Below are positions 53,653 through 63,302 of a DNA stretch of 64,000 nt, piece by piece; positions within the stretch are counted from its first letter, which is position 1, and each line of letters opens with the position of its first letter. Origin of the DNA: Vulcanisaeta sp. JCM 16161 (GTDB taxonomy: Archaea; Thermoproteota; Thermoprotei; Thermoproteales; Thermocladiaceae); the NCBI RefSeq assembly GCF_001316285.1, contig NZ_BBDO01000002.1, positions 215,204 to 279,203 on the forward strand. The letters are read 5' to 3'. The notes under the pieces are model-generated. The model saw nothing but the letters and a program-made list of their open reading frames with translations. It did no database searches and had not been told where the DNA came from. The position numbers and the translations under genes are program-made.

Positions 53653-53688
53653 TTTGTTTAAGTTAATTCAATGATTGAATTTAAGCAC

Positions 53689-55372
53689 TTACTTACTAAG
53701 TACATCCTTATACTGATCCCTAAGCACCTTCTTATCTATCTTACCAGTACTCGTTAATGGCAGTTCCTTCACGAATATTACCTTGTCTGGTATCCACCAC
53801 TTCGGTATCTCACCCCTTTCAACGAACTGCATCAGATAACTCTTTATCTCGTCCTCCGTCAACCTACCCTCATAGCCAGGCTTGGGCACTATAATGGCTA
53901 CGGGTCTCTCACCCCACTTCTCATGGGGTACGCCGACAACGGCTACTAAATTAACGCCAGGGTGCGTGCTTATTAAGTCCTCAAGCCTGAGACTCGGTAT
54001 CCACTCACCACCGCTTTTGATTACGTCCTTAAGCCTATCAGCGATCTTAACGTAATTGTCAGGGAACCAGACAGCGGCGTCTCCCGTGTGGAACCAGCCG
54101 TTGCGCCAAGCATTCCTCGTCTTCTCAGGATCACCAATGTACTCCCTGAAGAGCCATGGGGCCCTAACCGCGATCTCGCCAATGGTCTTACCATCCCTTG
54201 GAACATCCCTATCCTGCTCATCAACAACGCGCAACTGAACAAGGGGTATCACAATCCCAGTCCTTAGGTAAATCTCGTTCTTCCTCTCAGGCGGTAAATC
54301 CCTATGATCAGCCTTAGGTAGGCTATGGTAAGCACTGGCGCGGTCTCCGTCAAGCCATAGCCGCTTATTACAGTCATACCCCTGGCCTGGGCGGCCTTTA
54401 ACAAGCCTCAGGTAATGCCGCACCGCCGACTATAAACTTCAACTTGCTAAGATCATACTTAGGCGAGTCCGGGTGGTTAAGTATGTTGTATAGTATCGTT
54501 GGTACACCCGCTGAGAATGTCACGCCTTCCTCATGAATTAGCCTTAGTATATGACCCCAATCAAAGCGGCCTGGATATACAATCTTCCTATGACCACTAA
54601 GCATTGTCGACCATGGAAAGCCCCAAGCATGAACATGGTACATGGGTACTAGAAACATCGTGACATCATCCTGCGAGGCGTTTATGGGTGGATTCCTCAC
54701 GGCGAGCGCCGTGGATAACGTATGCAACACTAACCCCCTATGGGTGTGATAGCCTCCCTTGGGCAATCCCGTTGTTCCAGATGTGAACATTAGTGTGGCT
54801 GGTGTTCTTTCGTCGATTTCCGGAAACTCCTTAATTGGGTCATGCTTGAGTAATTCGTCGTACGGTATCATCTTAATGCCGTAGTCCTGACTAGGCTGCT
54901 TATTCTTATCACTCATATAAATAACGGCCTTTATACTCTTGACATTATCAAGAATTGGCTTCAGCAGTGGCTCGAAATAATCAATGTTCACGACAAATAC
55001 CTCGGGCTTAGCAACACCCATTGTGTATATGATCTCCTTAGGGGCGAGCATTGCATTGACTGTGAATAGAGCAGCGCCAATGCTTGGGACTGCGTAGTAC
55101 AGGTCTAGGTACCTAAGAGTATTCCACTCAAGCACCGCAACCTTACTACCTAACTCCCAGGCCTTGCCAGGCTTTAGGTCCAGGTCCATTAAGGCGGCTG
55201 CGATCCTTCGGACCCTATCGGCAAATTGCGCGAAGGTTACGGATGTCCTGGAACCGCCAGGGGGCCAATAAACAACCTCATTATTAGGAAAGGCAGTAAC
55301 TGCATAGTCAAGTATCTTGTCTATTGTCAATTGATAGTCATAGAAAAAGGACTTAATCTCCTCAGGTGGCAT
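53689..55372 (-). CDS. Acyl-CoA synthetase (fatty-acid CoA ligase), two frameshifts
   Basis: Adenylate-forming enzyme that activates a carboxylic acid to its CoA ester. About 560 residues. FTSGTTGLPKGGYHTHRG (phosphate-binding loop), then after a break near 54408 ARGMTVISGYGLTETAPVLT, a second break near 54330, WFHTGDAAVWFPDNYVKIAD, DRLKDVIKSGGEWIPS and LPLTSTGKIDKKVLR (catalytic Lys). Resembles medium/long-chain ligases. With thiolase and ETF in the same window it suggests acyl-CoA oxidation. Confidence 0.92.
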
Positions 55373-55438
55373 GTCAGTGATTCTCGTTCATAATTTATAA
55401 GACTTCTGGATATAATTCATATATAGAAATATATACAT

Positions 55439-55457
55439 TAAAACTTAAAATTTAAGT
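55439..55457 (+). promoter_or_regulatory. TATA region with inverted repeat before the MBL hydrolase
   Basis: acttaaa-a-tttaagt is an inverted repeat with a one-base centre and overlaps the TATA position, about 25 bases before ATG 55474. Confidence 0.4.
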
Positions 55458-55473
55458 AATCTAATGCAAAATT

Positions 55474-56282
55474 ATGAAAATAACAATATTAGTGGATAAC
55501 TACGCGACGCAACTATCCTCATTAAGCAGGCGTTTGCTGAGTGAGTGGGGATTCGCAGCCTACGTGCATGATTATAAGATACTATATGACACGGGGCTTA
55601 CGGGGACCGCCCTTCTAAATAACATGAGGGCACTGGGCATAGATCCCAATGAACCTGATTACTTGGTGATCAGTCATAGGCACATTGATCACACAGGCGG
55701 TGTGAGGAAGTTCTTAGAGAATCGAACCAGGCCCATAACAATGATAGCGCATACTAATCTATTTACAAAGGCGTACGCTAAGGATGAGAAGGGAAACCTT
55801 GAGGATATAAGTGTGGATTTCACGGAGAATGACCTTAAGAATAGAGGTGTCAATCTAGTCCTAATTAAGGAACCGTATAAGCTATTTAATGACGTTATTA
55901 TTTCAGGACAAATACCAAGAACGTGGGGGCCCAGTCACCTAGGCGCGGTTACTGACGACATACCTGACGATATGGCCTATACATAAAGCATCCGAAGGGT
56001 TTAATCGCAATCACAGGCTGTGGGCACTCAGGTGTTGAGAATATCGTGGAGTATGGATTCCAGGTAACCGGGTTGAGTAAGCTATACGCGATTATCGGTG
56101 GGCTTCACTTCATGGGATTGAGCGAGGACAGAATTAGACAGGTAATTAGTTACTTAGCCAATAAATCACCTAGTGTTGTCGTGGGTACGCACTGCACAGG
56201 TGTCCTAGGCATTGCAGCATTGTACAATGCCTTGCCAGGCGCATTTAGACTTGGTGGTGTCGGCTCGGTTATTGAGCTTTAA
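55474..56282 (+). CDS. Metallo-beta-lactamase-fold hydrolase (COG1237-like), one frameshift
   Basis: About 269 residues. ILYDTGLTGTALLNNM, the metal motif LVISHRHIDHTGGVRKF, TGCGHSGVENI, IIGGLHFMGLSEDR and VVVGTHCTGVLG match the group annotated as dihydropterin/RFA-P-synthase-like hydrolases (MJ0301-like). The break near 55972 resumes GLYIKHPKGLIAI. Substrate uncertain. Confidence 0.88.
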
Positions 56283-56321
56283 TAATGTTTTAAATTAGCC
56301 TTTGATTAAAATTACCTAGGA

Positions 56322-56981
56322 ATGTCAATTGATCTTCTGGAGCGTGGGATTACGTATATTCGCTGGTCATTACTCATAATATCTGCCGATGCCGTTATTC
56401 TGACATTACTATTACTTTTATCACTATTAATCACGCCTATGGCTGCGTACATATTCACGGTCGTGGTCTCCTACTTCCTCTTGATATCCACGGTAATACC
56501 ATACGTACTCGTGGTGCTATTTTGGTTGCTTGGCTTTAGGGACCTGTCCCATTACAGTAGGAAGTATTTCATGGGTTTTATTGGTTCTGCGGTGACCACA
56601 ATTTCATACTTCATTAACATAGCCTACATGGGTTATCTCACGGCTAATGAACTCGCGGGAAATGTCCTAGTCCCCAAGCCAATAATGCTTGAACCTCTCA
56701 TCCTAATGTATAATAGGTATTTCATAGTGTTTTCACTTTACCTACCACTACCGCTCTTCATATCATTAATCCTAGGGATCCTCGGGTCTATCCTAAGTAT
56801 GGTAACGCTATATAGGTTGGGCAGTGACTTTAATATAACGAGAATTAAGGTTGGTGCCCTTATTACAATAATCGGTGTTTTAAGCATAGAGGCGCCATTA
56901 ATTGGTGGAATACTCATTGATGTTGGCACCGCACTGCTTACATTTGACCTGGGCAGGGTACTTGATGCGTTAGGTAAGTAA
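56322..56981 (+). CDS. Membrane protein, DUF973-like
   Basis: 219 residues, intact, about six transmembrane segments. The C-terminal YRLGSDFNITRIKVGALITI and GGILIDVGTALL pattern resembles the crenarchaeal DUF973 membrane proteins. Role unknown. TATA-like gttttaaattag about 30 bases upstream. Start of a plus-strand run of membrane genes. Confidence 0.65.
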   Translation: MSIDLLERGITYIRWSLLIISADAVILTLLLLLSLLITPMAAYIFTVVVSYFLLISTVIPYVLVVLFWLLGFRDLSHYSRKYFMGFIGSAVTTISYFINIAYMGYLTANELAGNVLVPKPIMLEPLILMYNRYFIVFSLYLPLPLFISLILGILGSILSMVTLYRLGSDFNITRIKVGALITIIGVLSIEAPLIGGILIDVGTALLTFDLGRVLDALGK

Positions 56982-57027
56982 AAACGAGGTCACTAAGAAT
57001 TTTAAATTCGGGTTTGTGAATGATTAT

Positions 57028-58166
57028 GTGAATAAATCCGCAATTTTAATACTGATTATTGGATTAGTAATAACGTGGTTATTGACATCCTCGATAGGCA
57101 TATTAATAAAACTGAATGAAGCAAGGGGACCTCAGGGAAGCAGTCCATTAAATATCCACGTTAATCTACCGCAACCAGTTATCACATTACCGCCAATAAA
57201 CATAACAATACCACGGCATGTTAATGAAACAGTCGGCGCTGAATTATACGTACCACTCATACCACTACCAATAATAATGCCCAACATACCAATAAACATC
57301 ACAGAATACCTAGCAATAAGTACGCCGAAACCCCCGCAGATATTGGGCGGCGGATCTTTAGGTGCTTCAGGCTCGCAGGAGGGTTTGGGGAGTAGTCAAC
57401 AGCCCGTGGGTAATGCGGTTGCCCCGTTGAGGATACCGCCATTATTAATCATCATTATTATAATCGTTGTTACTATAATCATTGGCGTTAGTTCATTGAC
57501 AATAGTAAGGAGGGCGGTACACGGAGGTGGTCAATCAAGTGGTGCTGTGGGTGTTAACGTGAGGATAAGCCTAGGACCACTGTTGAATCGAGGAGCAGTA
57601 ATGGTGTGTTTATTAGGTCGTCAAAGGAAATTGAATTACTACCGGGGGAGGTCGTGAAGAACATTAGTGGTTGGGGTGGTAATGACCTAATTGATTTGGG
57701 AATACCTAGGGATTTGCCATTAATCTGGAGACCCAATGAGCCATTACCCGTGGTCATTAGGAAAGGTGCCCAGGTCACGGTGACGAAGCCGGGCATCCTT
57801 AGGGAGGGCTCATTGATAATGCCTTCAAGGGGTTGTTATAGCATCAGCGCTAGGCTTGGTGATAGGGAGGAGCGCCTATTTATTAGGGCCAGTGATTATA
57901 GGAGCGATGTTATTAATTTCGTTAGGTTAAATATAGGCGACTTCGTAGTTAAGGACTCGGCAACCATCAGGGAGGTAATGAGGCAATTGGTTAATGATGG
58001 CGCTATTAATGATGATCGGGACTCAATTAATATAATTATTAGGTTGTTTGAGAGAGTCAGGTATGGGCTTAGGGATGTTGATAGGGGTGATTATGAGGAA
58101 TTCCTCAGGGCCTTGGGAATGGTCTTTAGGAATGCCAGGGTGATCGTTTGTGAGGGCGCGTCATAG
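57028..58166 (+). CDS. Membrane protein with DUF4129-like C-terminus, one frameshift
   Basis: About 379 residues. N-terminal transmembrane segment, an outside stretch rich in P, I, N and T (PLIPLPIIMPNIPINITEYL), a second transmembrane segment near residue 140 (PPLLIIIIIIVVTIIIGVSS), then a cytosolic domain ending RLFERVRYGLRDVDRGDYEE, like the DUF4129 helical domain found beside MoxR and DUF58 genes. The break near 57600 resumes GVFIRSSKEIELLPGEVV. GTG 57028 fits TATA-like gaattttaaattc; GTG 57016 is an alternative. Overlaps the next gene by 17 bases. Confidence 0.65.
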
Positions 58167-59229
58167 TTCAATTATTAAGTACGTAATTGCATACGTAATA
58201 ATTGCATCGCTCACATTACTACTGCTTCTAATGAGGCCCACTGGCACTTACTTAGTTACCACGTTAATAATGCCAACAACAGCCCTGGTAACAACGACCC
58301 TAATAAGTGACTTCATTAAGTACCGTAGCAATACCGCTGCTGATGTGCTTAGGAGGTTAGTGGCACCTTCATTATTCGCATATCTATTGATTGGAGGATT
58401 AACCTCCATACTCATTAATAATTATAGGGGGTACTCACTCATTGTTAATTACCTAATGAACTTCCTGGCCCTGGTCATAATTGGTGCAATAATCAATAGG
58501 TATTTAACGAGACAGACAACCTGGACGGGCTCCATTGAATTGTTGTTTAAGTACTTATCGTATTTCTTCATATTCCTTGGACTTGCCTACCTATTTGGCG
58601 CTGTTTACTTACCGCTGTTTTACCCATTTGCTGCGGTGTCCATCATTTACTTAATACTTGCCCCAGTGACGGTGCTTGAGAATCGTGGTATTAACGTTAA
58701 GGGGATTGTTGGGAATTCACGCCCATTAGCCCTTGCGGCATTTGGCATTGGTTTGATGTATTCGTTATTTTCAATTCCAAAACCATCGTCATGGAACCTA
58801 TACATATTGATTACATTCATAATAATTGCCTCAATATCCATAATATACGCAGGCTATAGACTATACCTCAGTGGATTAGGTATCGTGGAGAGCATCGAGG
58901 AGGAGTTATATGAAAGGCATAAGCGTGAGATTGAGGTTGTCCCATCACACGAGTACTCACTCTTTGAGGATGCGGTTAAGGAATTCATAACTAATGGTAA
59001 GAAGGATAAATTAATTGCGTACCTGGTCCATGAATTAACAAACGACGGCTTAGACTACGAAACAATCATTAATAGGCTTGATAAATTAATAAATTACTCA
59101 AGCGTAACAACCTGCAGGAGGGTTAGTAGGAGAGTCCTTGAAATGGAGGTTAAGGAAAGGATAGATCTCGTTAATGAACTGCTCAATGAGCTATTAAGCA
59201 CCAAAAATACTAAATTTAACTCCCCTTAA
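58150..59229 (+). CDS. Large membrane protein of the MoxR-DUF58 operon
   Basis: 359 residues, intact. Eight or so transmembrane segments in the first 260 residues, then a cytosolic helical tail with charged heptads (ESIEEELYERHKREIEVVPS; VKERIDLVNELLNELL). No family recognised. GTG start overlaps the preceding gene; the MoxR gene follows 20 bases later. Confidence 0.7.
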   Translation: MRARHSSIIKYVIAYVIIASLTLLLLLMRPTGTYLVTTLIMPTTALVTTTLISDFIKYRSNTAADVLRRLVAPSLFAYLLIGGLTSILINNYRGYSLIVNYLMNFLALVIIGAIINRYLTRQTTWTGSIELLFKYLSYFFIFLGLAYLFGAVYLPLFYPFAAVSIIYLILAPVTVLENRGINVKGIVGNSRPLALAAFGIGLMYSLFSIPKPSSWNLYILITFIIIASISIIYAGYRLYLSGLGIVESIEEELYERHKREIEVVPSHEYSLFEDAVKEFITNGKKDKLIAYLVHELTNDGLDYETIINRLDKLINYSSVTTCRRVSRRVLEMEVKERIDLVNELLNELLSTKNTKFNSP

Positions 59230-59249
59230 CACTCAATCTAGGCCTAATA

Positions 59250-60202
59250 ATGAGTAAGGTTGGCATTGATTACGTAACGGAGAGGGTCAGGGCTGTAATT
59301 AATGAAATAACTAGGTACTTTGTTGGTGATGAGGAGGTCCTCATGAAAATACTGGCTTCAATAATTGTTGGCGGTCACGTACTCATCGAGGATGTACCAG
59401 GAACCGGAAAGACAATCCTGTCAAAGATGCTCGCCAAAGTTCTCGGACTCAGGTTCAGTAGGATCCAATTCACCCCAGACCTACTACCTAGCGACATTAT
59501 CGGCACTAAGGTCTGGAGACCTGACAAGGACAGCTTCGAGCTAGTACTTGGTCCAATATTCGCAAATTTCGTTCTTGCTGATGAGGTTAATAGGGCTCCT
59601 CCTAAGGTTCAGTCTGCCTTGCTTGAGGCTATGCAGGAGGGTCAAGTAACAATTGAGGGCGAAACCATCAAGCTTCCACAACCATTCATTGTAATCGCCA
59701 CTCAGAACCCCATCGAACTCGAAGGAACATACCCACTACCAGAGGCACAACTAGACAGATTCATGATAAGAATAAGACTAGGATACCCGAAGGATGAGGT
59801 TGAGCTATTAAGGCGTAGGATTTCATGGCGTAGTAACGACCCAACACCCCGGGTGAGGACTGTGCTAAATGGCGATGAATTATTAATGATCAGGGATTTC
59901 GTGGAGAGCAACGTCAAGATTAGCGATGATGTCATGAAATACATAGTGAGCTTTAACGTTATTAGGAAGGACCTAGAGTACTCGCTGGGCCAAGTCCCAG
60001 GGGATTGATAGCGTTGATGAGTATGGGTAGGGCCATGGCTATCATTGATGGTAGGGATTACGTAATACCAGATGATATAAAGAGTGTTATTGTTGAAACT
60101 CTCGGTCATAGGATAGTGCTTAAGCCTGAGGTCGCCCTGGAGGGAGTAAGTGGTGAGGATATTGTTAGGGAGTATGTTGAGAAGATACCGATACCCAGGT
60201 AG
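59250..60202 (+). CDS. MoxR-family AAA+ ATPase, one frameshift
   Basis: Chaperone-like AAA+ ATPase. Walker A EDVPGTGKTILSK, Walker B VLADEVNRAPPKVQSALLEA, sensor 1 VIATQNPIELEGTYPLPEAQ, DRFMIRIRLGYP and, after a one-base loss near 59993, SPRGLIALMSMGRAMAIIDG with DDIKSVIVETLGHRI. About 317 residues. MoxR ATPases are usually encoded with DUF58 partners and help mature or protect membrane and surface complexes; here both partners follow. Confidence 0.93.
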
Positions 60203-60211
60203 TGATTATTA

Positions 60212-61502
60212 ATGAGAGAAATCTCGAAAACACTCCTACTTTTAATACTGCTTCCAATGGTTATGGCCGTGATTACCGTATTGACAACATCTAAACTTAC
60301 ATCCTCTCTATACTCTTTCCCCTAATTACGCTAGTGATAGCCCTGAGCCTAAGCGATAAGCCCACAATATCGATAACCCTTGGTACCGATAAGAGCGTTT
60401 TGTACGTTGATGAGGAATTGAATATAGAATTAAACGTTGATGTTCACGGAGGCTTCGGCCTATTAATAATCAGGGCACCACCAATCCCCAGTACCTCCAT
60501 GGCCGAGGGCTTCGAACTGATTAAGGCAATAACGTCCATGTAATCTTTAAGGGGTTTGGCGATGTGAATAGGAGGATTACGTACGTATTAAGGGCCGTTA
60601 AAAGAGGCAATTATTCGCTAGGTGGAATTGACTACGTATATTACAATATCCTGGGGATCCACGAACCAATTAAGGGCTTCATCAAACTTGAAGGGTATGT
60701 TCAGGTAATACCGAGGATTAGGATTGTTAGGAGGGTTCTCGGCATAGTTAAGCCAAGGCAGGGACTACCCAGGTACTCACCGTCTAGGCTTGGGCCTTAT
60801 TCCACGGAGTTCCGGTCTGTGAGGAATTACGTACCTGGCGACCCCTATAAATTCATTAATTGGAAGGCAACCGCCAGGGATCCTAACCGTAGGATCATGG
60901 TTAATGAATATGAGAGGGAGGGGCTTAGGACAACGATAATACTGCTAGACCTTGGTTGGTGGATGAGGCACGGGACCGTCGAGGACAACCCCCTTGAGTA
61001 CGGGGTATCCCTAACGCTATCCCTAAGTAGGGTTTTGCTTAGGTATGGCTATAATGTTGGTCTTTGGACAATACCAATGGGCCCAAGGGTCATTCCAAGC
61101 TCGGGAACTGCGCAGTACTATAAGTTATTGAGGGAGTTAATGGTCGTGAAGGCACTACCCATTAAGGGCTATACCATGGACCCAGCCCTGTATAGGCTGA
61201 TTCAGGAGACTAACCCGGCATTAATTATTGTAACAAATGTGAATAGGGAGAGTATTGAGAGTATCATTGGCATAATTAATAGATTACCAACAAGGGCCTT
61301 AATAATTGATATTGTGCCCGACACAATACTAATGAGGAATTTAATAAAGGGATTACCCTGCAATCAATGGGTTATTAGGGATAGGGTGAGACTGTATAGG
61401 GTGTTGCCGAGGAATGCCAAGGTGATTACCTGGGACCCTGCTTGTGAGGGTGTTGGCTCATTAATTGCCAGGATATCGACATACCTAGGCAGGTGGTTAT
61501 AG
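60212..61502 (+). CDS. DUF58 protein with N-terminal membrane anchor, two frameshifts
   Basis: About 430 residues. Two hydrophobic segments at the start (KTLLLLILLPMVMAVITVLT), an immunoglobulin-like stretch, then the DUF58 core EFRSVRNYVPGDPYKFINWK and RIMVNEYEREGLRTTIILLD, followed by a VWA-like fold. Breaks near 60318 and 60528 resume FPLITLVIALSLSDK and NNVHVIFKGFGDVNRRITYV. It is the usual MoxR substrate-binding partner. Confidence 0.88.
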
Positions 61503-61503
61503 A

Positions 61504-62072
61504 ATGAGACAGGTCCTAGCAGTATTATCATTGATACTCCCCATAACACCCTTCATAATACTAATGCTTAGCAATCCATTAGTTAGCTTGGTCCTCATTG
61601 CCGTAATCATCTCAATAGGCTCATTGGGCTTTTAATGAATAATATATCAGCCGAGCCCTGGGCCGCGTTGGTAACGGCGTTAATAATATCCATAACATCG
61701 CAGGGTTATATACCGTACATACTCCATGTAGTGCTCATCCCACTCAGAAGCCCGGCCCTATTTGACGGGTCAATAATCATAATTGAATACTCATTAATAA
61801 CATCTCAATTGTACGGTAATTACGTGAGGTACATGAGGGAATTCAGCAGTAGGGGTTATGATGAGGATGAGGTCAAATACGCATTAAATAAGTTGGTCAG
61901 GTGGGTGCTCATATTCCTAACAATATCCTTATCGGCATCACTAATTATTTACTACGCAATAGTGGCAACGACGGTACCGCTCATAGACCCGTTCACGGCC
62001 CTCGTGATCTTCGCCGTGACTTACATAGTTATATCCAGGTACCTACTAACCAGAATTAGGGGCTCGTCATAA
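61504..62072 (+). CDS. Membrane protein ending the MoxR-DUF58 operon, one frameshift
   Basis: About 189 residues. MRQVLAVLSLILPITPFIIL, another helix, a break near 61625 (missing G in a G-run) resuming GLLMNNISAEPWAALVTALI, then two long helices near the end (WVLIFLTISLSASLIIYYAI; FTALVIFAVTYIVISRYLLT). Starts one base after the DUF58 stop. No family recognised. Confidence 0.65.
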
Positions 62073-62377
62073 AATATCAAAGAACGTGCTGGAGCACTCG
62101 AGGGTATTACCATTAATTATAGGCCGCCAAACAACCCTATACCTACCCCTACCGACAGGCTTACCATCATTATCAACCTGAAACCAAACAACAACGAAGG
62201 AGGAATTTGGGCTGATGACAATCTGAGGAGCTCAATTGAATAAATGACCCTACCACTTAAATCAACAACCTGCCAGGAACCAATACGTAGAGGAGCATTA
62301 CCTAAATTAACGAGAGTAATATAGATTGGTTCACCACTCGAAAAGGAACTCCTATCCAGGTAAACACTACAAGACAC
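62067..62377 (-). CDS. BsuPI-like beta-sandwich protein, one frameshift
   Basis: About 103 residues. SSFSSGEPIYITLVNLGNAP, WQVVDLSGRVIYSI, then after an indel near 62210, SSFVVVWFQVDNDGKPVGRG and RYRVVWRPIINGNTLE, ending FFDIL at 62067. The pattern (GEP.y.tl.N.g.apl; W...D..G.pv..G.Yrv) resembles the BsuPI proteinase-inhibitor fold. I choose GTG 62377 because TATA-like tttttatacg (about 62397-62405) is 25 bases upstream; TTG 62410 is inside that box. Convergent with the operon, overlapping its last stop. Confidence 0.5.
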
Positions 62378-62878
62378 AAATACCCAACAAACTACCCGTA
62401 TAAAAATCAATCATTAATGAAGCTAATCGTTACATATAAGTTAAGAAATCCGAAGAATTAAGTCATAAAGAGTGAGGATAACAGGCGTGTTAGAAAACGT
62501 TGCGCTCAATGTACCAATTAAGAACCACTATTAAGGTAACGAAAATACTACACAAACCCATACTCATTAAGCCTAAACCTTGCTGCCGACTTTTTACTTA
62601 GAGCATTCTTAAAAGGTTATTCGAGTGAGCCGCGTCTCAACACAATACCCTTAATTAATAATCAGGGCATAAAATAACCACAAATACTGTGAGGCACGGC
62701 TACAGAATACCGAATCCATGAACTAAAGGACACGTAAAATCATGGATTACGCAATGTTAAAATGAACCTTCAGATCATCAACGTCGCAGGAAATACCATA
62801 GTCAAGCAATGTAAGACTCAACCATTCAATTACCCACCCAAAAGCCCACTAGCCGAATAACAAAACCAGACAAGAACG
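62378..62878. other. Gene-poor stretch downstream of tRNA-Ser
   Basis: About 470 bases without a convincing gene. On the minus strand a frame near 62730-62840 gives WVIEWLSLTLLDYGISCDVD before a stop, which could be a decayed coding remnant, but the support is no better than chance. Confidence 0.4.
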
Positions 62879-62980
62879 TGGTGCCGGGGCCGGGATTTGA
62901 ACCCGGGCCCCCTTGCGGGGACGGGATGCCTTGGCCTTGCTCTCGAGTCCCGCGCCTTAACCGTGCTCGGCCACCCCGGC
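62879..62980 (-). tRNA. tRNA-Ser (anticodon CGA) with 14-base intron, CCA encoded
   Basis: Acceptor GCCGGGG/CCCCGGC (62974-62980, 62883-62889), CCA at 62879-62881, discriminator A at 62882 (unusual; archaeal tRNA-Ser normally has G). D-stem GCC/GGC, anticodon stem CGGGA/TCCCG, loop CTCGAG|A with CGA at 62943-62945, variable arm CCCC-GCAA-GGGG, T-arm CCGGGTTCAAATCCCGG. The 14 bases 62928-62941 after position 37 are read as an intron. TATA-like cgatttaaag at 63000-63009 is about 26 bases upstream. Confidence 0.88.
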
Positions 62981-62999
62981 GGTTGTTTTACTGCGTTTT

Positions 63000-63302
63000 T
63001 CGATTTAAAGCTTTTCTTCATGGGTTACGGCTTCAGCTCAAGCACGTTCACCAACTAAGAAGAGTTCTTAAGCCCATGGAAGGTAGCAATCAAGTGTTGA
63101 TTACGTAGTAACCCCTCAACAGCTTGACTACGTACTTCATTGTTTTAATTAGAGTCGTCTCTTGTTCACTGACTTCCTTCACGATGATTGGATTGCATTG
63201 ACGTCATTGACGTAGGCCTACTCATCCTCCCTTTCAACCACATGCCTAGACCAGTTTAGTACTGGCTCGGCAGTGGCTTATTAATCTCGTTGGGAATCAA
63301 TC
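63000..63302. other. Intergenic stretch with degenerate minus-strand coding fragments
   Basis: It holds the tRNA-Ser promoter near 63005. On the minus strand 63090-63200 reads IIVKEVSEQETTLIKTMKYV then VKLLRGYYVINT before a stop, and the neighbouring frame near 63210-63245 gives SRHVVEREDE. These look like pieces of a decayed gene but no family is recognised. Confidence 0.35.

Noticed and set aside
62378..62410. TTG start at 62410 with a signal-peptide-like beginning for the BsuPI-like gene
   Set aside because: This start lies within the likely TATA box and the hydrophobic stretch is short and cysteine-rich; the leaderless GTG at 62377 explains the promoter spacing better.
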